Source: Streptomyces sp. cf386 (GTDB lineage: Bacteria; Actinomycetota; Actinomycetes; Streptomycetales; Streptomycetaceae). From it: a DNA stretch of 64,000 nucleotides. The stretch lies in the NCBI RefSeq assembly GCF_900103585.1, contig NZ_FNHV01000031.1, forward strand, positions 1-64,000. The letters run 5' to 3'. The notes below the pieces were generated by a model. The model was not told the DNA's origin. It was given only the letters and a program-made list of their open reading frames with translations, and did not search any database. Positions 23,217 through 32,151 of this stretch are shown piece after piece. Each line of letters starts with the position of its first letter. Position 1 is the first letter of the stretch. A program made the position numbers and the translations under genes.

Positions 23217-23534
23217 CTACTCCGCTGAGAGCCCTCCGTTGTGCGGTGCGGGCTCCAGGTCGAACTCGCCGTCGCGTGCGCCGAGTACGAAAGCCTGCCA
23301 CTCCGCCTCGGTGTAACGCAGCACGGTGTCCGGATCCAGGGAGGACCGCATGGCCACCGCACCGGCCGGGAGATAGGCGATCTCGACGCGCTCCTCGTGC
23401 TCTTCGGTGCCGGGTGCGCTGTGCCACTCGACATCCGAAATGTCCAGGGCGTAGAGCTCGTCCCGCTCCCGTTCCTTCCGTGCCTTGACGTCCTCGTCCG
23501 GTGTCCCCGCGGCGCTGTCGCGTGCGTCAGCCAT
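23217..23534 (-). CDS. bldB: BldB-like DUF397 developmental regulator
   Basis: The protein is 105 residues from ATG 23534, with AAAGGG 10 bases upstream; a TTG at 23540 is an alternative. The C-terminal two thirds match the DUF397 pattern: VEWHSAPGTEEHEERVEIAY, then VAMRSSLDPDTVLRYTEAEW and AFVLGARDGEFDLEP. In S. coelicolor the bldB product is a small protein of this family that represses its own promoter and is needed for aerial growth; as I recall, its gene also lies beside the ESX genes. The acidic/basic N-terminus (DEDVKARKERERDELY) differs from ordinary DUF397 proteins such as the one at 35192. Identity as bldB is from memory of sequence and context. Confidence 0.72.
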   Translation of the reverse strand: MADARDSAAGTPDEDVKARKERERDELYALDISDVEWHSAPGTEEHEERVEIAYLPAGAVAMRSSLDPDTVLRYTEAEWQAFVLGARDGEFDLEPAPHNGGLSAE

Positions 23535-23921
23535 GGTCAAAGGGCCCTTTCTGATGGGCGAACGACATGCAGGATCACCTTACTCAGACTCCGCGAGGTC
23601 GCATGGTGCAACGATCTGATTACGAAATGCAGTCAGGTGTCGAGCTGTTCGAGGTACCACGCGAGTTTGCGCCCACGGAGAGCACTCCGGCCCATGGGAC
23701 TTGATCGCTTTCATCCGTGAGTGTGCCGTTACGGGCGAGTGGTGACGTCACCTTCCGGCAGACGAGGTGGAGACCCCGGCCGCCAGAGGCCGTACGCCGA
23801 ACTCCCCACCACGACACGCGTGTTCCTACGAAACCATGAAACGCAGGTTCCTACGAACCCGGAATCCCACATGCGCTCACGTGACGCGAACTGAGTCCAC
23901 GCGAACTCAGTCCACGCGAAC
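23535..23921. other. 387-base gap upstream of the bldB-like gene
   Basis: No gene is seen. The region holds the presumed bldB promoter on the minus strand, an 11-base direct repeat GTTCCTACGAA at 23822-23832 and 23847-23857, and most of the 15-base tandem repeat listed separately. In-frame fragments here have no coding character. Confidence 0.5.
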
Positions 23922-23928
23922 TCAGTCC
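23884..23928 (-). repeat. three 15-base tandem repeats over a stop codon
   Basis: The unit ACGCGAACTCAGTCC occurs three times without gaps (first copy with one change). The last copy covers the stop codon (23922-23924) of the minus-strand gene that follows, and the array runs into the region upstream of the bldB-like gene. Confidence 0.88.
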
Positions 23929-24749
23929 ATACGGCGAGCGGCGCCGAGGAGTCCGGTCTCCGCGTCCGTAGGCTGTGTCATCACGTACTGCTGGTGCTTC
24001 TGCGTGCACCACAGGGCGACGCTGTCGGCAAGGGTCGGCAGCGACGCGGTGTCGTCCCGGCCCAGCCGCATCACCTTGCCCACGACATCGGCCTCCTGCG
24101 GCGAGATCCGCTGCAGACCGACGACGTCGGCGTTGGCTAGCAGCCGCGGCGCGGTGGGGCCGAGGTAGGGAACCAGGGTCAGCACCGACTGCCAGGGCGC
24201 CGGGCTGAGGCGGCTCCTCGGCGGGCGGATGCCCAGGTCGCGGATGATGAGCACCGGGCTGACGGAGGACGGGCCCTGCGGAGCAATCCGCCCCACCTGG
24301 TGCACGGTCACACACTGCTGGCCACCGCCGGCCGCCTGTGCCATGGGCGACCACAGCTGGGGACGCGCCGTCTCGACGGCCACGCGAGCGCCGATCGCCG
24401 CGGCACGCAGGGCGATGACCTGGGCCAGCCAGGTACCGCCCACCATCAGGATGTCCAGCCGGGTGGGCCGGCAAAGCCCCAGTACCGCGGGCTGGTTGTT
24501 GGGGTCGACCCCGAGGATCAGGCCGTCGTCTCCGACGGGCATGGCCAGCTGCGCCAGCAGGTCGGCGTCCACGAGGTGGCGCTCACGCCGGGGGCCGAGC
24601 AGACCGAAGGCCGAGCGCAGACGCCGCTCCGGCCCGAGCCGGGCGGGTTCGGCGTTGCGGGGCAGATGACCGGGACGCTGCCCGGGCACGCCCGGTGTCG
24701 CGGATCCGAAGCCGGGGCGGCCGGAGGCGGGAACGGTGGGGGCGGACAT
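23922..24749 (-). CDS. conserved ESX-locus protein of unknown function
   Basis: The protein is 275 residues; its ATG overlaps the EccE stop (ATGA), so it is coupled to eccE. The first 60 residues are Pro/Gly/Arg-rich, then comes a folded region with DDGLILGVDPNNQPAVLGL and LDILMVGGTWLAQVIALRAA, which recalls the start of an FtsK-like ATPase core without a P-loop. No membrane helix is evident. I do not recognise a named family. The coupling to EccE suggests a cytoplasmic role at the secretion complex. Confidence 0.8.
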   Translation of the reverse strand: MSAPTVPASGRPGFGSATPGVPGQRPGHLPRNAEPARLGPERRLRSAFGLLGPRRERHLVDADLLAQLAMPVGDDGLILGVDPNNQPAVLGLCRPTRLDILMVGGTWLAQVIALRAAAIGARVAVETARPQLWSPMAQAAGGGQQCVTVHQVGRIAPQGPSSVSPVLIIRDLGIRPPRSRLSPAPWQSVLTLVPYLGPTAPRLLANADVVGLQRISPQEADVVGKVMRLGRDDTASLPTLADSVALWCTQKHQQYVMTQPTDAETGLLGAARRMD

Positions 24750-26077
24750 CAGCGAGTACCTCCCAGCGGCAGGGTGGCCAGAACTCCGGGCAGCTGCTCA
24801 CGGTCGAGCCGCAACAGACCGATCTTGAACGCGGACGCGGACCGCTCCAAATGCTGGGTCGCCTGCGCCAGTTCGTTCTCACCGCGACCGGTGACCCGTA
24901 CGTGCCCCGACAGCGCCAGGGCGTTGCCCCGCCTCTTGCTGATCGTGAGGGAGAAGGTGCTGGCGAGCGCGGGCGACGAGGTCACCGCGCCGACCAACTG
25001 CGGAAGGGGAGGTGTACCGGCACCGAGCGGCGGCCACTTGGAGATCCAGTACGTGGTGTGCCAACGGTCGTCGCAGCGCCAGGCACGGGTGCTCTCGGCC
25101 GTACGACGGTTGGAGCGGCTGCCGTCGAGCGCGGCACCACCGGTGGTGGCCAGCGGGTTGACGCAGCTGGAGGTGGCGATGGCCGAGACGATCTCCGACT
25201 CGGTCAGCACCTTGGCCTGCAGGCCGGCGCCCATGAGGCGGCTGGCCAGCTGGTCGGCGACCCGCAGCAGCGCCCGCCGGGCACCCTGCATACCGCCGCC
25301 GCGAGCCTCCACGGCCTCCGGGCACAGCTCCGGGTCGAGCTTGAGCGCGACCCAGGTGAGCCGCAGACCCGGAGTCATGCTCTGCGCCTGCAGCGGCCCG
25401 TAGGAGCGGACCGCCATGGCCTGCGGAGGCAGGTGCGTCGCCGGCGCGGGCTGGGTGTGCTGGACGACCTGGACGGAGGCGAGCCGGATGTCGTCCACCT
25501 CGAGCAGGCCCTGGATCAGATCGAGAGGAATGTCACGGGCACCCTGCGTCGGACGCAGCGGGATGTCCGCGGCCTGCACCTGCACGAGGGCCGTGAGGAA
25601 GGTGCCGTCGCCGACCATGCCGATCTCACGCTGCTCACGGTCCTGGAAGGCGTAGGTCCGCAGCGCCGGGTCGCACTCGACGGCCGGAGCGAAGCCGGGG
25701 TCGGTGCCGGGCGGCACGGGCTCGGCGTTGCGCTTGCGGCGGTCCCGCAGGGCACGAGAGGTGGCGAACCCCTCGGCCAGCGGCATGCCGCGCCGACGGA
25801 GCAGCCCGGCCAGCACCAGCGGTACGGCCAGCACGATGCCCACGGTGAGACCGATGGGCCGCAGCAGCCATCCGATCAACAGCACCGCGGCGGCCAGCTC
25901 GAAGCCGACCAACTGCTGGACCCGGATGGGGCCGATACTGCCGGGTCGCCTGGAGAGCGCCGGCGAGACCGGGCTCGGGCGACCAGCGGGTGCGGACCGC
26001 TGTGCGGGTTCCGGCCCTTGGTTTTCCTGCGTACGACGGCTGCCGTTACGGCGCCGGGACCTGGTCGCAGTGCTCAT
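24749..26077 (-). CDS. eccE: type VII secretion protein EccE
   Basis: The protein is 442 residues. A basic Ser/Arg-rich N-terminus leads to two close hydrophobic helices (VGFELAAAVLLIGWLL and IGLTVGIVLAVPLVLAGLL), then a large soluble domain that includes MPLAEGFATSRALRDRR and a WRCDDRWHTTYWI segment. This is the EccE layout: membrane-anchored outer subunit of the ESX core. It is divergent from eccB, with about 195 bases between them. Confidence 0.85.
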   Translation of the reverse strand: MSTATRSRRRNGSRRTQENQGPEPAQRSAPAGRPSPVSPALSRRPGSIGPIRVQQLVGFELAAAVLLIGWLLRPIGLTVGIVLAVPLVLAGLLRRRGMPLAEGFATSRALRDRRKRNAEPVPPGTDPGFAPAVECDPALRTYAFQDREQREIGMVGDGTFLTALVQVQAADIPLRPTQGARDIPLDLIQGLLEVDDIRLASVQVVQHTQPAPATHLPPQAMAVRSYGPLQAQSMTPGLRLTWVALKLDPELCPEAVEARGGGMQGARRALLRVADQLASRLMGAGLQAKVLTESEIVSAIATSSCVNPLATTGGAALDGSRSNRRTAESTRAWRCDDRWHTTYWISKWPPLGAGTPPLPQLVGAVTSSPALASTFSLTISKRRGNALALSGHVRVTGRGENELAQATQHLERSASAFKIGLLRLDREQLPGVLATLPLGGTR

Positions 26078-26272
26078 CCCCCGCTACAACCCCTTTGCAT
26101 TCTCTGACCGCTGCTTGAGCTGGCGGCGCACCACCGTACCCCGTACCGTACGGTGCGATCGTCACACGGCATAGTAGAGGCCCCTGCAGGAGCAAACGCC
26201 ACGGAGTACCGGGCGGCCCTGGGGAATTCCGCAATCGGAAACAAAGCGAAAAAACGGGGAGTTGACCCATCG
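26078..26272. promoter_or_regulatory. divergent eccE/eccB promoter region
   Basis: The 195-base gap between the minus and plus halves of the ESX core contains the perfect palindrome ACCGTACGGT (26145-26154) and the AT-richer stretch CGGCATAGTAGAGG next to it. A shared operator is possible. No clear -35/-10 pair could be fixed. Confidence 0.35.
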
Positions 26273-27865
26273 ATGGCGACACGTCGGGATGAGCTGAACG
26301 CCTACTCCTTCGCGCGCAGGCGCACGGTGGCGGCGTTCTTGCAGCCATCGCCGCACGGTTCGGAGGAGGCCGCGCCGCGTCCCCTCAAGACCGTCCTGCC
26401 GAGTCTGGGCGTGGCGGTGCTGGTGCTCGTCGGATTCGGGGCGTGGGGCATGCTCAGCCCGACCGCCCCGAAGGGCTGGGACACCCAGGGCAAGAACATC
26501 CTCGTCGGCAGCGAGTCGACGACGCGATACGTCCTGGTGAAGACCAAGGGCGAGGACAAGCTCAGCCTGCACCCGGTCCTCAACCTCGCGTCCGCGAAGC
26601 TGCTGCTGAACGGCGAGAACCCGCAGGTCATCAAGATCAAGGAATCGGTGCTCGACGAGAGCAAGTACCCGATGGGCGCGACCGTGGGGATTCCGTTCGC
26701 GCCGGATCGGCTTCCTTCTCCCGATGATGCGGAGAAGGCGAAGGTGTGGGCGTTGTGTGAGGCGCCGGGCCAGGACGAGGACGGGCAGGCCGTTGAGGAC
26801 GGTAAGCCAGTCAGGGCCACGTACGTGCTGGACCAGGGTGACTACGACAGCCTCCTGCACAAGGGCAACAAGGAGCTGAACCAGCGCGAGGTGCTCTACA
26901 TCGAGGGCCCGAGGGACCCCAGCTCGGTCAGCGGGTTCGGGCCGCGGTACATGGTCACCGGGGACGGACGGGCCTACTTGGTAGGCGGCCAGTTGTGGAG
27001 GACGTCGACCGAGGACGCTCTGAACAACATGGAGCGCGCGGTGCTCGGTGACGGCGTGGAGCCGCAGCCGGTCAGCGCGGACTTCATCAAGACGCTGACC
27101 GTCGCGGGAACCCTTGAGTTCCCCGAGCTGGCGGACGCGGGCGCGGGCGCGAATATCCCGGGCCTCGATCCCCGCTATGCCAAGGTGGGCTTCATCCTCG
27201 AGGCCGACGCGGGCCCCAAGAGGCAGAAGTACATCGTGCTGAAGGACAAGGTTCAGCCTGTGTCCAACTTCACGGCGCAGATGTGGCTGCGCAGTGAATT
27301 CATCAGCAGGGTGTACGGCACTGCGGACCCGGCTCCGGTGGACGTCAAGTACAACGACATCCGGCCGTCGGACGGCGAGTGGATGGCGGAGAAGCAGTGG
27401 CCCAAGGAGGTCGTGGACCCGGCCAACACCAACTGGTCGGAGAACGGCGGCAACAGGGTCTCGTGCAGCATCTGGCACGGTAAGAAGGACGAGTACACCG
27501 GCCAGCAGCAGATGACGGTCTGGACCGGTCAGGAGTACCCGAAGGACGTCGCCCAGACCGGCTCGAGCACCTATGTCTCGCCGGGCAGCGGCCTGCTGTT
27601 CACGAAGCTGACGGGCGCCAGCGGCGGTGGCGGCAGCACCTTCCTGGTGACCGACACCGGACTGCGCTACTCGGTTCCCACACGTAACGACAGCGCGGTC
27701 ACCGGCGGTGAGAAGGCCGACGGCCAGCAGCAGACCAACACCGCCCAGGTCCGGCTCGGGTACGGCAAGATCCGCGCGGTCCCGGTGCCGGCGGCCTGGG
27801 CGGACCTGCTCGCCGCCGGGCCGGAGCTGAGCAGCGGCAATGCGCAGCAGGCGCAGGGTTCTTAA
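26273..27865 (+). CDS. eccB: type VII secretion protein EccB
   Basis: The protein is 530 residues from ATG 26273 (MATRRDELNAYSFARRRTVA), the conserved cytoplasmic start of EccB; the open frame runs 40 codons further up without family character. One membrane helix follows (LPSLGVAVLVLVGFGAWGML). The rest is the extracytoplasmic repeat domain typical of EccB (TRYVLVKTKGEDKLSLHPVL, then GLRYSVPT near the end). EccB is a core component of the ESX membrane complex. The protein ends in a short Gln/Ser-rich tail. Confidence 0.95.
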   Translation: MATRRDELNAYSFARRRTVAAFLQPSPHGSEEAAPRPLKTVLPSLGVAVLVLVGFGAWGMLSPTAPKGWDTQGKNILVGSESTTRYVLVKTKGEDKLSLHPVLNLASAKLLLNGENPQVIKIKESVLDESKYPMGATVGIPFAPDRLPSPDDAEKAKVWALCEAPGQDEDGQAVEDGKPVRATYVLDQGDYDSLLHKGNKELNQREVLYIEGPRDPSSVSGFGPRYMVTGDGRAYLVGGQLWRTSTEDALNNMERAVLGDGVEPQPVSADFIKTLTVAGTLEFPELADAGAGANIPGLDPRYAKVGFILEADAGPKRQKYIVLKDKVQPVSNFTAQMWLRSEFISRVYGTADPAPVDVKYNDIRPSDGEWMAEKQWPKEVVDPANTNWSENGGNRVSCSIWHGKKDEYTGQQQMTVWTGQEYPKDVAQTGSSTYVSPGSGLLFTKLTGASGGGGSTFLVTDTGLRYSVPTRNDSAVTGGEKADGQQQTNTAQVRLGYGKIRAVPVPAAWADLLAAGPELSSGNAQQAQGS

Positions 27866-28138
27866 CGGAGTCGGTGCGGAGGGCCTTGGCTGAAGAAGTT
27901 GGCACAGGGCCCTTACACCCATCACAAGGTCAACTCATCAAACGGTCAACGAACTGGCTTGTGAAAGAGATGAGTTGGCTTCATCGCGATCCTGCTACAG
28001 AGCCCATCCGATGTTCGTTCTGTCGTCGGATGCGACTAGAGTGGAACCAGACCAGACTGGATACGCCCCTCGCCGCCAGGCGTTGGCGGTCCGTGTGTGG
28101 ATCTGACAAGAACTCCTACGTCTCATGGGGGACACAAC

Positions 28139-28459
28139 ATGGCTGGACAGCAGTTCACCATGACCGAGGAGGAGATGGTCGCGTTCAGCGGCAAGATCTC
28201 CTCGGTCAACTCCTCGATTCAGGGCGAGATTCGCCGGCTGCAGACCGTGATCGACACCATCACGGGCGGCTGGAAGGGCTCGGCGGCCACCGCGTACAAC
28301 AACCTGCAGTCGCAGGTGAACCAGGATGCCAACAAGATCAACCAGATCTTGAACGACATCAAGGAAGCGATCGACCAGAGCACCAAGAGCTACGCGGCTT
28401 CGGAAGAGGAGCAGCGCGCTTCCATCCAGAACATCGCCGCCTCGTCGCCGTTCGGATGA
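28139..28459 (+). CDS. esxB: WXG100 protein (EsxB-type)
   Basis: The protein is 106 residues from ATG 28139. It is a helix-turn-helix WXG100 protein with Trp45-Lys-Gly47 at the turn (DTITGGWKGSAATAYNN) and a YxxxE export-type motif (SYAASEEE) after helix two. It ends SPFG. It is the first gene of a bicistron, and the symbol follows the CFP-10/ESAT-6 order convention. It is expected to pair with the next protein and leave through the ESX channel. In S. coelicolor this pair has been linked to sporulation. Confidence 0.9.
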   Translation: MAGQQFTMTEEEMVAFSGKISSVNSSIQGEIRRLQTVIDTITGGWKGSAATAYNNLQSQVNQDANKINQILNDIKEAIDQSTKSYAASEEEQRASIQNIAASSPFG

Positions 28460-28524
28460 TCGGCCCCGTGTGCCGCGCGCGGCACACGTCCGTGACCGAC
28501 CATTCACACAACTGAGGAGAAGAC

Positions 28525-28818
28525 ATGTCCGGGCAAATCCTCGTCAATTTTGCCACGATCTCCCAGGCCTCTCAGGATGTCCGCTCGACGGCGAACAACG
28601 TCCGCCGTCAGCTGGACGACCTCGAGGCCGGCGTCAAGCGCATCGCTGCCAGCTGGGAAGGTGCGGCGCAGGATTCCTACCGCGCCAAGCAGACCGAGTG
28701 GGACCAGCGCGCCGCCTCCATGCAGCAGACGCTGGAGGCCATCGCCAAGGCTCTCGACAGCGCGGCCCAGAACTACCAGGCCACCGAGTCGAAGAACGCC
28801 CAGATCTGGGGCGGCTGA
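28525..28818 (+). CDS. esxA: WXG100 protein (EsxA-type)
   Basis: The protein is 97 residues with Trp44-Glu-Gly46 (AASWEGAAQDSYRAKQ) between two amphipathic helices and a YxxxE motif (NYQATES) near the C-terminus. ATG 28525 has TGAGGAG 8 bases upstream. It lies 65 bases after its partner gene and is followed by a strong hairpin. Likely forms the secreted heterodimer with the 28139 product. Confidence 0.92.
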   Translation: MSGQILVNFATISQASQDVRSTANNVRRQLDDLEAGVKRIAASWEGAAQDSYRAKQTEWDQRAASMQQTLEAIAKALDSAAQNYQATESKNAQIWGG

Positions 28819-28830
28819 CGTGATCGCTTG

Positions 28831-28866
28831 ATGGGGGCGAGTGCGCGACAGCGCGCTCGCCCCCAT
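28831..28866 (+). terminator. hairpin after the esx pair
   Basis: Arms 28831-28846 and 28851-28866 (16 bases, one mismatch) enclose the loop GACA. It begins 13 bases after the esxA-type stop, so the esx pair can be transcribed at a higher level than the mycosin gene behind it. Confidence 0.85.
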
Positions 28867-28968
28867 TGGCGGTTGACGGGACGTGCGGACTCATCGGCCG
28901 GTCGCCGATCCGCACGGCCCGTACGGCCTGCATGGCCTGTACAGGAACAAAACGGGAGGACGTAAGAA

Positions 28969-30267
28969 GTGGGATCCGGGGCATCGCGCGCGGCGCGTCG
29001 GAGTGCCGCAGGCACCGCCGCTATGGCGGTCCTCGCCTGTGGGCTGCCCTTTGCGGCCGCCGCACCGGCCGCCGCCGCGGAACATGTGCGGACCACCTTG
29101 GCCGACGACGGCGACGTGCGTTTCCAGGTCGACGACACCAGCTGCTCGTTCCCGTCCGACCCCATCAAGGGAACCCCCTGGTCCCTGCAGCGCATCGTCC
29201 TCGACCAGCTGTGGCAGGACACCAAGGGTAAGGACGTCAAGGTCGCTGTCATCGACACGGGCGTCAACACGGTCAACGCGCAGCTCAAGGGCGGCGCCGT
29301 CGTCAGCGGCAAGGACTATCTGCACAAGGGCGGCACCGGTAAGTCCGACGAGGTGGGTCACGGGACCAAGGTGGCGGGCATCATCGCCGCCCGCCCGATC
29401 GACGACACCGGCTTCGTCGGCCTGGCCCCGGAAGCGACGATCATCCCGATCCGGCAGAACGACGATCAGGGCAGCGGGAATGTCGGCACGATGATCCAGG
29501 CCATCAAGTACGCGGCCGACGCCGGTGCCGACATCATCAACATCTCGCAGGACACGGCGTCGAAGATGGACCCCACGGTCGACGCCGGTTTCCGGGCAGC
29601 TGTCGAGTACGCCCAGGGGAAGGATGCCCTGATCGTCGCCGCGGCCGGCAACAACGGCGCGGACGGCAAGATCAAGGAGACGTACCCGGCGGCGTACGAC
29701 GGCGTCCTGGCGGTCGCGGCCTCCGACCGCAACAACGCCCGCGCCCCCTTCTCTCAGTCCGGCAAGTTCGTGGGCATTGCGGCACCCGGCATCGACATGG
29801 TCTCGACGGTCCCCGTGGGCGGCCACTGCGTAGACCAGGGCACGAGCTTCGCGGCCCCCTACGTCTCGGGTGTCGCGGCCCTGATCCGCGCGAAGCACCC
29901 CAAGTGGACCTACAAGCAGGTCATCACCCAGATCGAGCAGACCGCGGACCGCACGAAGCCGGGCCGTGACGACTTCGTAGGCTGGGGCGTCGTCGACCCG
30001 GCTGCCGCGGTCAATGACGACACGACGGCGCCCTCGGAGGACGGCCCGAAGCCGGACCAGGTCGGTACCGGGGGCGACGCCGCCGACGTCGAGGCCGCGA
30101 CTCTGGTCCTCGGGGAGACCCCGCAGCAGCGGACGGAGCGGTACGCGTTGTACGTGCTGGCGGCCGGGTTCGCTGTGGTGCTTCTGCTGTTCGGGGGCGG
30201 TCGGGTGCTGAGTGACTGGCGGCGTAAGCAGGGTATGGGTAACAACGTGGAGTCAACGGGGAGCTGA
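28969..30267 (+). CDS. mycP: mycosin, type VII secretion-associated subtilisin-like protease (copy 1)
   Basis: The protein is 432 residues from GTG 28969. A signal peptide (AAMAVLACGLPFAAAAPAAAA) is followed by the S8 domain: Asp in VKVAVIDTGVN, His in GHGTKVAGII, oxyanion Asn in AAAGNNG, and Ser in GTSFAAPYVSG. A C-terminal membrane helix (YVLAAGFAVVLLLFGGG) anchors it facing outward. Mycosins are needed for ESX function and cleave some substrates. All catalytic residues are intact. The two cysteines (TSCSF and GHCVD) fit the mycosin disulphide pattern. Confidence 0.95.
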   Translation: MGSGASRAARRSAAGTAAMAVLACGLPFAAAAPAAAAEHVRTTLADDGDVRFQVDDTSCSFPSDPIKGTPWSLQRIVLDQLWQDTKGKDVKVAVIDTGVNTVNAQLKGGAVVSGKDYLHKGGTGKSDEVGHGTKVAGIIAARPIDDTGFVGLAPEATIIPIRQNDDQGSGNVGTMIQAIKYAADAGADIINISQDTASKMDPTVDAGFRAAVEYAQGKDALIVAAAGNNGADGKIKETYPAAYDGVLAVAASDRNNARAPFSQSGKFVGIAAPGIDMVSTVPVGGHCVDQGTSFAAPYVSGVAALIRAKHPKWTYKQVITQIEQTADRTKPGRDDFVGWGVVDPAAAVNDDTTAPSEDGPKPDQVGTGGDAADVEAATLVLGETPQQRTERYALYVLAAGFAVVLLLFGGGRVLSDWRRKQGMGNNVESTGS

Positions 30268-30269
30268 GG

Positions 30270-30584
30270 ATGGCTGAGCAGTACAAGGTCGATCTGAGTG
30301 AGATCGAGGGCACGATTGCGAAGCTCAATCGTGTCATCAAGGACATGACGACGTCCAAGTCGAGCTGCATGGGTAAGACGTACCTGCCGCAGGGGGCGCT
30401 TGGGACGGGCTTTGGTGAGGCTGAGGCTCTGTACAAGGCCCACGAAGCGATGAAGGAACGACTCTACGAGATCGTCGCGCACTTGGAAGAGGTGCTGGAC
30501 GACTTCGGGACGAAGACGAAGAGGACGCATGACGCGTTCAGCGACGCTGAGGCGGAGAACTATGCGGCGTTCAACCAGAAGTAA
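30270..30584 (+). CDS. small Esx-like helical protein
   Basis: The protein is 104 residues, starting 2 bases after the mycosin stop. It is predicted all-helical with a break at about 40-50 (YLPQGALGTGFGEAEALYK) instead of a clear WXG. Length and context fit an Esx-type partner of the WXG protein encoded next. Base composition is somewhat less GC-rich than in the housekeeping genes. Confidence 0.75.
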   Translation: MAEQYKVDLSEIEGTIAKLNRVIKDMTTSKSSCMGKTYLPQGALGTGFGEAEALYKAHEAMKERLYEIVAHLEEVLDDFGTKTKRTHDAFSDAEAENYAAFNQK

Positions 30585-30623
30585 CGGGGTGTCCTGCTAC
30601 GTGGATGCGAGGGGGCTGTAGAC

Positions 30624-32066
30624 ATGGGCGGCAAGGACGTCGACAACTTCGAGTATGTCGAAACGAATCAGTGCGTGTCGGCAAAGCACACCACGCCATT
30701 CGGGGTCGATTTCGACATGGACCAGATGAAAGACATGGTCCGAGACGCCAATCCGGAAACCGTGAAGACGGTGGCAGAGGCCTGGACGGCCCTCAGTAAG
30801 GACCTCGTCGGAGCTGACGGGATCAAGGCGAACCTTGACGCCGCTGTTGAGCACGTCCTCGCCCACTGGGAAGGACAGAGTGCGGATCTGTTCAGGGCGC
30901 GGGCGCAGGTGATCAGCAAGAAGATCACCGACAGCTCCAAGTACGCCGACAACACCTCGCAGTCCCTCAGGGGCGCCGCTGCGAAGCTTGAAGAGATCAA
31001 GCCCCAGGTCATGGCGATGGAGAAGCCGGGCAAGCTCGCCAGCGGGGCGGACTTTGTAGGCAACCTGGGCGACCGGGACGGCGGTCCGGCTGCGGACAAC
31101 GCCATCCGGGGCGGGGCCAGCTCGCAGCAAGCCCTCGACGACAACGCGGGTAGCTTGTCGGAGGGTAAGGAACGGCAGCTCCAGATGGCTGCGAAGATGG
31201 AGATGTTGGGGGCGGCTTATAACAGCCGGGCTGCGGAGATGGGGTCGTGGGTTCCGAAGCCTAAGCCCCCTGTGGGCGGGCGCAACGACCGTGACGAGTA
31301 CCCCGGTGAAGCCGGAGGCATTCCGCCTGCGCCTGTAATTGTCCCCACAGGGAGTGCGCCCCGAAGCCCGCAGGGTGCCACATCTGGTACCGCTCGCGGC
31401 GGTCAGGTCGGCACGATCAGTCCTTCGAAGCCCGTGGCCCCGCCTGCGGGTATCACGGGAGGTGCACACAAGCCGGCCGCGCCGCAGCCCCAGGTCGGCA
31501 CCGCAATTGACGGCGTCTCTGGTGGCCGCACCACGACACCGACTACCGGTGGTGTTGCACCGGTCGCGGGCGGATCTGCTGGCTCCGGCGGTGCGGTCAA
31601 CGGGGGAGCTAGCGTCGTTGGCGGTGGGGTTGGCGGAGCGGCTGGGGCAGGTGCCGCTCGCGGAGGCATGGTCGGTCGTGCTGGCGCTGGTGCTGCGGGC
31701 ACGGCGGGTCGTGCCGGAGCGGGGGGCATGGGTGGTGCCGCTGGCGCAGGTGCTGGCAAGGGCGGTGGCGCCGCCCGTACCGGAGGCATGGCTCGCCAAA
31801 GCGGTGGCGTAGTTGGTGGCACGCCCAGGGGCGGAGCCGGCGCGGGTAGGGGCACTGCAGGTGGTTCTGGCTTGCTCCGCAGCCGCGGTGCTGCAGGAGC
31901 GGGAACAGGTGCTGTTCGCAGGGGCGGCATGGTAGGCGCCCCCGGTGCACGGACTGGTCGCCCGAACGACGAGGAGCAGCGCGAGGGTGACCGTCCCGAC
32001 TACCTGGTCGAGGACGAGGAGACCTGGGCGCCGCAGACCAACGCTGCGCCTCGCGTCATCGAGTAG
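30624..32066 (+). CDS. WXG-domain protein with Gly/Ala-rich C-terminal tail
   Basis: The protein is 480 residues. The first about 200 are helical with WEG at the turn (VEHVLAHWEGQSADLFRARA), as in PPE/WXG substrates. The remaining half is a Gly/Ala/Arg/Val-rich low-complexity tail (GGMVGRAGAGAAGTAGRAG type). It ends in an acidic DEEQREGDRPDYLVEDEE segment. It pairs with the small protein before it, 39 bases apart. It is a likely ESX substrate or surface protein. Confidence 0.8.
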   Translation: MGGKDVDNFEYVETNQCVSAKHTTPFGVDFDMDQMKDMVRDANPETVKTVAEAWTALSKDLVGADGIKANLDAAVEHVLAHWEGQSADLFRARAQVISKKITDSSKYADNTSQSLRGAAAKLEEIKPQVMAMEKPGKLASGADFVGNLGDRDGGPAADNAIRGGASSQQALDDNAGSLSEGKERQLQMAAKMEMLGAAYNSRAAEMGSWVPKPKPPVGGRNDRDEYPGEAGGIPPAPVIVPTGSAPRSPQGATSGTARGGQVGTISPSKPVAPPAGITGGAHKPAAPQPQVGTAIDGVSGGRTTTPTTGGVAPVAGGSAGSGGAVNGGASVVGGGVGGAAGAGAARGGMVGRAGAGAAGTAGRAGAGGMGGAAGAGAGKGGGAARTGGMARQSGGVVGGTPRGGAGAGRGTAGGSGLLRSRGAAGAGTGAVRRGGMVGAPGARTGRPNDEEQREGDRPDYLVEDEETWAPQTNAAPRVIE

Positions 32067-32098
32067 TCGGTTGGCGCTCACAGGCACGTGACAGGATG

Positions 32099-32128
32099 CG
32101 TGGGCGTGGCCTTCTGGTCACGCCCACG
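32099..32128 (+). terminator. hairpin before the second mycosin
   Basis: CGTGGGCGTG (32099-32108) and CACGCCCACG (32119-32128) are perfect 10-base arms with a 10-base loop. It lies in the 85-base gap between two plus-strand genes. Confidence 0.7.
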
Positions 32129-32151
32129 TTCGGTATGGAGAGGAAGACGGA

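Noticed and set aside
24300..26107. Long plus-strand frames opposite eccE (367 and 470 codons)
   Set aside because: Mirror frames of eccE and its coupled neighbour; no domain content.
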